A stretch of 64,000 nucleotides of DNA from Wenzhouxiangella sediminis. GTDB lineage: Bacteria > Pseudomonadota > Gammaproteobacteria > Xanthomonadales > Wenzhouxiangellaceae. Location of the stretch: assembly GCF_003410055.1 (NCBI RefSeq), contig NZ_QUZK01000052.1:62001-126000 (forward strand), read 5' to 3'. Under the pieces are notes generated by a model. That model had not been told where the DNA came from, did not search any database, and saw only the letters and a list, made by a program, of their open reading frames with translations. The translations under genes were made by a program, and so were the position numbers. Of this stretch, positions 61,158 through 64,000 are shown piece after piece (within the stretch, counting starts at the first letter, position 1; each line of letters starts with the position of its first letter).

Positions 61158-62024
61158 ATGCGAAACCACTTCACCAGAGTACTGACCACGCTGGCCCTGG
61201 CCCTGGCGCTCGCCGCGCCGGTGCAGGCGCAGGATGTCCGCATCGGCTGGACGGCCTGGTCGGATGCCGAATTCGTCACCAAGCTGGCCGCGCGTGTCAT
61301 GGAAGAGCGCATGGATCAGGAAGTCGAACTGGTCCAGACCGACATCGCGCCCCAATACCAGGGCCTGGCCTCCGGCGACATCGACGCCATGATGATGTCC
61401 TGGCTGCCCGGCACGCATTCCGACTACATGGAAAACGTGGGTTCGGATGTCGTCGATCTGGGCATTCTCTACGGCTACGCCCGCCTGGGCTGGGTCGTGC
61501 CCGACTACATTCCCGAGAGCGAGTTGTCCTCGATCGAGGACCTCAAGAAGGACAGCGTTCGCGAGCAGCTCGACGGCACGATCACCGGCATCGATCCCGG
61601 CGCCGGCCTGACGCGCCTGTCCAAGAAGGCGATCGAGGAATACGGTCTCGACGGCTATGACCTGCAGATTTCCAGCGGCGCCGGCATGACCGCCGCACTG
61701 GAACGCGCCGTCAACCGAGAGGAATGGATCGTGGCAACCGGCTGGAGCCCGCACTGGAAGTTCGGCGCCTATGACCTGCGCTATCTCGAAGATCCGCAGG
61801 GCGTGCTGGGCAGCTATGAGCGCGTCCACGCGCTGGCCCGCGAGGGCTTCTACCAGGAGAACCCGGAAGCCGCGCTGTTCCTGGCACGGATGCACCTCGA
61901 CATCGAGGAACTCCAGGCCGCCATGTTCCAGGCCCAGGAAACCTCCTACGAGGAAGCCGTCACGCAGTTCATCGAGGACAACCCGGAACTGATCGACTAC
62001 TGGGTCACCGGCAAGATGGACTGA
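61158..62024 (+). CDS. proX: Glycine betaine-binding periplasmic protein (ProX/OpuAC family)
   Basis: A 288-residue binding protein with signal peptide LALALALAAPVQAQD. The ligand-site aromatic segments are VRIGWTAWSDAEF, MMMSWLPGTHSDYM and ATGWSPHWKFGAYDLRYLEDP, which in homologues supply the tryptophan/tyrosine cage around the quaternary ammonium. The strong AAGGAGG site upstream suggests high expression. It lies after proW in the same orientation and is closed by an intrinsic terminator. Confidence 0.92.
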   Translation: MRNHFTRVLTTLALALALAAPVQAQDVRIGWTAWSDAEFVTKLAARVMEERMDQEVELVQTDIAPQYQGLASGDIDAMMMSWLPGTHSDYMENVGSDVVDLGILYGYARLGWVVPDYIPESELSSIEDLKKDSVREQLDGTITGIDPGAGLTRLSKKAIEEYGLDGYDLQISSGAGMTAALERAVNREEWIVATGWSPHWKFGAYDLRYLEDPQGVLGSYERVHALAREGFYQENPEAALFLARMHLDIEELQAAMFQAQETSYEEAVTQFIEDNPELIDYWVTGKMD

Positions 62025-62057
62025 TCGCCCCAAGCGATTGACCATCGCACTGAAAGA

Positions 62058-62080
62058 GCCCCGCTCCGGCGGGGCTTTTT
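62058..62080 (+). terminator. Rho-independent terminator after proX
   Basis: Stem GCCCCGC/GCGGGGC with a four-base TCCG loop (62058-62075), followed directly by five thymines. Confidence 0.92.
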
Positions 62081-62137
62081 CGTCGCAAAAGCACTCGGAA
62101 TGTTATTACGCCGCCGTTTTGCGCTAAATTGCCGGCC

Positions 62138-63043
62138 ATGAGTTCGCACGACCACCAACACCACCATCATGCGCCGTCGAGCCGCAGCGCCCTCATCGGC
62201 GCGTTGAGCCTGACCCTGGCGTTTGCCGGCGTCGAGTTCGTCGCCGGGCTGTGGGCCGGCTCGCTGGCGCTGGTCGCCGATGCCGGCCATATGCTCACCG
62301 ATTCCTCGGCCCTGGGGCTGGCCGCATTCGCCGCCTGGATGGCGGGGCGTCCGCCCAGCAAGCGGCGCACCTGGGGCTACGGCCGCACCGAAGTCCTGGC
62401 CGCCCTGGTCAATGGCGCGATCATGCTGGCGCTCGTCGGCTCGATCGCCTGGCACGCCCTGGAACGCTTCCAGCAGCCGCGCGAAATCAGCGGCGCGACG
62501 GTGCTGGGGGTTGCCCTGATCGGCTTGGTCGTCAACCTGCTCGTCTTCTGGGTGCTCAGCCGCGGTGAGCGCAACCTCAACGTGCGTGGCGCGCTGCTGC
62601 ATGTTCTCGGCGACCTGCTGGGCTCGGTGGCTGCGCTGGCTTCCGGCTTGGTCATCATGACCACCGGCTGGACGCCGATCGACCCGATTCTCTCGCTGCT
62701 CATCTGCGTGCTGATCCTGGTCGCCGCGGTGCGCCTGCTCATGGACAGCGCGCACGTCGTCATGGAGGGCGTGCCGCAAAACTTGGACATCGATCGAGTG
62801 CGATCGAGCATGGTCGCCGTCCCCGGCGTCCAGGGTATTCATGACCTGCACGTCTGGCAGGTCTCGAGCGATCGGGTCGCGTTGTCGGCCCATGTCGTCG
62901 TGGCCGACCTGGGCGAGTGGCCCGCCACCCTGGCGGCGCTCAACCATGCGCTGCTCGAGGCGCACGACATCGACCACCCCACGCTGCAACCCGAGTTGCC
63001 GGAACCCGGCAGCTGCCAACATCAGCCCGAGGCTTGCCGCTGA
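62138..63043 (+). CDS. Cation diffusion facilitator family transporter (zinc efflux, ZitB/CzcD-like)
   Basis: A 301-residue CDF exporter with a histidine-rich N-terminus (HDHQHHHH). Six membrane helices carry the zinc site residues DAGHMLTDSSAL (Asp48-type, His51, Asp55) and HVLGDLLGSVAAL. The cytoplasmic C-terminal domain has GVPQNLDIDRVRSSM and HDLHVWQVSSDRVALSAHV, the metal-sensing ferredoxin-like fold. HxxxD in both halves suits zinc or cadmium. The start is ATG 62138. The next gene begins on its final stop base, implying coupled translation. Confidence 0.92.
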   Translation: MSSHDHQHHHHAPSSRSALIGALSLTLAFAGVEFVAGLWAGSLALVADAGHMLTDSSALGLAAFAAWMAGRPPSKRRTWGYGRTEVLAALVNGAIMLALVGSIAWHALERFQQPREISGATVLGVALIGLVVNLLVFWVLSRGERNLNVRGALLHVLGDLLGSVAALASGLVIMTTGWTPIDPILSLLICVLILVAAVRLLMDSAHVVMEGVPQNLDIDRVRSSMVAVPGVQGIHDLHVWQVSSDRVALSAHVVVADLGEWPATLAALNHALLEAHDIDHPTLQPELPEPGSCQHQPEACR

Positions 63044-63312
63044 TGGCCGGCGGCTGGGCAAGGGACGATGCCGTGCAAGACCAGATCGACAGCACGGTCG
63101 AGGACGGGCTCGAGCGCGTGCGCAGCCGGATTCCCAGGGGCGAGAGCCGGCGGGATTGCGAAGAGTGCGGGGAGCCCATTCCGGAGGCAAGGCGCAAGGC
63201 GCTGCCGGGCGTGAAGCTTTGCGTGGCCTGTCAGGAAGAACTGGACGAGGCCGAAAAGAAATCCTTCAGCGGTTACAACCGGCGCGGCAGCAAGGACAGC
63301 CAGTTGCGTTGA
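63043..63312 (+). CDS. DksA/TraR C4-type zinc-finger protein (YbiI-like)
   Basis: An 89-residue protein with a full C4 zinc finger, CEECGEPIPEARRKALPGV then CVACQ, of the DksA/TraR type. The N-terminal helix is short, so it lacks the long coiled coil of DksA and more resembles TraR or YbiI. It may bind the RNA polymerase secondary channel; this is inferred from fold only. Its ATG overlaps the stop of the CDF transporter gene by one base, linking a zinc-binding regulator to a zinc exporter. Confidence 0.85.
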   Translation: MAGGWARDDAVQDQIDSTVEDGLERVRSRIPRGESRRDCEECGEPIPEARRKALPGVKLCVACQEELDEAEKKSFSGYNRRGSKDSQLR

Positions 63313-63324
63313 GCGGGGCAGCGC

Positions 63325-63353
63325 GATCCCGACCCGCGTGGCGGGCCGGGATC
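63325..63353. terminator. Hairpin between convergent zinc-finger and TRAP genes
   Basis: GATCCCG (63325-63331) and CGGGATC (63347-63353) form the base of a stem that continues with CCGC/GCGG inside. It lies between two convergent stop codons. There is no clear T-tract on either strand, so a terminator role is tentative. Confidence 0.4.
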
Positions 63354-63369
63354 ATTGTTGCCCGTTCGG

Positions 63370-63999
63370 TCAGCTTTCGCCCTGAGCTTCGTCTTCCATC
63401 ACGGTGTCATCACCGGTAGCGGTGTCGGCCTCTGTTGAGCCGTCTTCCATCCCGGCTTCGGCCTGTTCGATGCGATCGAGGAGCGTGTTGAGGATTTCCT
63501 CTCCGGTCTCGCCGGACTGCTCGATGTAGGTATCGCGAACGCCCATGCTCGCCTCGCGGAAGGCCTGGCGCTCTTCTTCGGTCAGCTCGACGAACTCGGT
63601 GCCGCCCTCGTCCAGGATGGTCTGGAGACGTTCCTCGTTGTAGCGGATCTGCTCTTCGTCGATCCAGTCGACCAGCTCGTCGCGCACTTGGAGCACCAGC
63701 TCGCGGCGCTCTTCCGGCAGGCCCTCGAACCACTGCCGGCTGGCGGCCAGGGTGGAAATGAACTGCGCGTGGCGACCGGAGGTCAGCACGTCCTGCTCCT
63801 CGTAGAAGCTCATCTCCTCGATGGCGAAGATCGGGTTGACCTGCCCGTCGATCTGGCCCAGCTGCAGGCCGCTGTAGACCTCGGAGTAGGGCATCGGCGT
63901 CGGGTTGGCGCCGTAGGCCCGATACGACTCGACCAGGATGGGCGAGGTCATGGTGCGGATCTTGAAGTTCTCGAAGTCCTCGAGGGTGCGCAGGGGCTT
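63370..63999 (-). CDS. TRAP transporter substrate-binding protein (DctP family), 5' end outside window
   Basis: The last ~210 codons of a DctP-type periplasmic binding protein; the frame is open to the window end. Visible motifs are KPLRTLEDFENFKIRTM, YRAYGANPTPMPYSEVYSGLQLGQIDGQVNP (the conserved PxPxxEvyxaLqxGxvDGqenP block) and QWFEGLPEERRELVLQV. It would capture an organic acid for a TRAP permease encoded beyond the window. The C-terminal ~30 residues (EDGSTEADTATGDDTVMEDE) form an acidic, disordered tail that is not usual in the family. Confidence 0.9.
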   Translation of the reverse strand, partial: KPLRTLEDFENFKIRTMTSPILVESYRAYGANPTPMPYSEVYSGLQLGQIDGQVNPIFAIEEMSFYEEQDVLTSGRHAQFISTLAASRQWFEGLPEERRELVLQVRDELVDWIDEEQIRYNEERLQTILDEGGTEFVELTEEERQAFREASMGVRDTYIEQSGETGEEILNTLLDRIEQAEAGMEDGSTEADTATGDDTVMEDEAQGES

Positions 64000-64000
64000 G

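Overview
The window is GC-rich, densely coding chromosomal DNA of a gammaproteobacterium. The best evidence is the block ibaG-murA diverging from yrbG-kdsD-kdsC-lptC-lptA-lptB-rpoN-hpf-ptsN-rapZ, which is the classic gammaproteobacterial LPS/rpoN neighbourhood. Here it is extended by hprK, a mannose-type EIIA, HPr and Enzyme I, as in Xanthomonas-like and betaproteobacterial lineages. Glycine betaine uptake genes and many secreted or acidic proteins would suit a marine or halophilic member of the Chromatiales/Xanthomonadales side, for example a Wenzhouxiangella-like bacterium. That placement is inference from gene content only. No tRNA, rRNA, CRISPR array, phage or insertion sequence was seen.

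Layout. 1-5534: the tail of an EAL phosphodiesterase faces a leftward operon of peptide-type ABC transporter genes (binding protein, two permeases), a 16-codon ORF, an LEA-type lipoprotein and an ApbE flavin transferase. 5535-8390: a rightward unit of a second EAL protein, a DUF6502-like protein and a repeat-rich exported protein, preceded by an operator-like repeat and closed by a terminator. 8400-13725: SirB2-like protein, acetyl-CoA hydrolase/transferase, alpha/beta hydrolase, AhpD-like protein and threonine aldolase. The alpha/beta hydrolase gene is bracketed by two ~133-bp direct repeats. 14008-22203: HrpA helicase, a secreted Ig-like protein and RelA. 22204-35564: two large multidomain glycosyltransferases, PBP1B, a TPR lipoprotein, a YoaA-type helicase with TsaB, and a small membrane protein.

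35572-46604 is one long leftward regulatory and envelope block: Enzyme I, HPr, EIIA(Man), RapZ, HprK, PtsN, HPF, RpoN, LptB, LptA, LptC, KdsC, KdsD and a CaCA antiporter. No PTS permease is present, so the PTS proteins look purely regulatory. 46714-50361: IbaG and MurA, then a leftward dihydroorotase-like gene with YidD, then DksA. 50441-56813: SufE, CysS, PepQ, a yeast-type cytosine deaminase, a secreted protein, an ECF sigma factor with a membrane partner, and an O-methyltransferase. 56905-64000: a secreted S9 peptidase, a ProV-ProW-ProX betaine transporter, a CDF metal transporter with a C4 zinc-finger protein, and the end of a TRAP binding protein.

The most notable features are the EAL/DUF6502/repeat-protein unit, a dihydroorotase homologue that has lost most catalytic ligands, the repeat-bracketed hydrolase gene, and two families of extragenic repeats placed right at gene ends.
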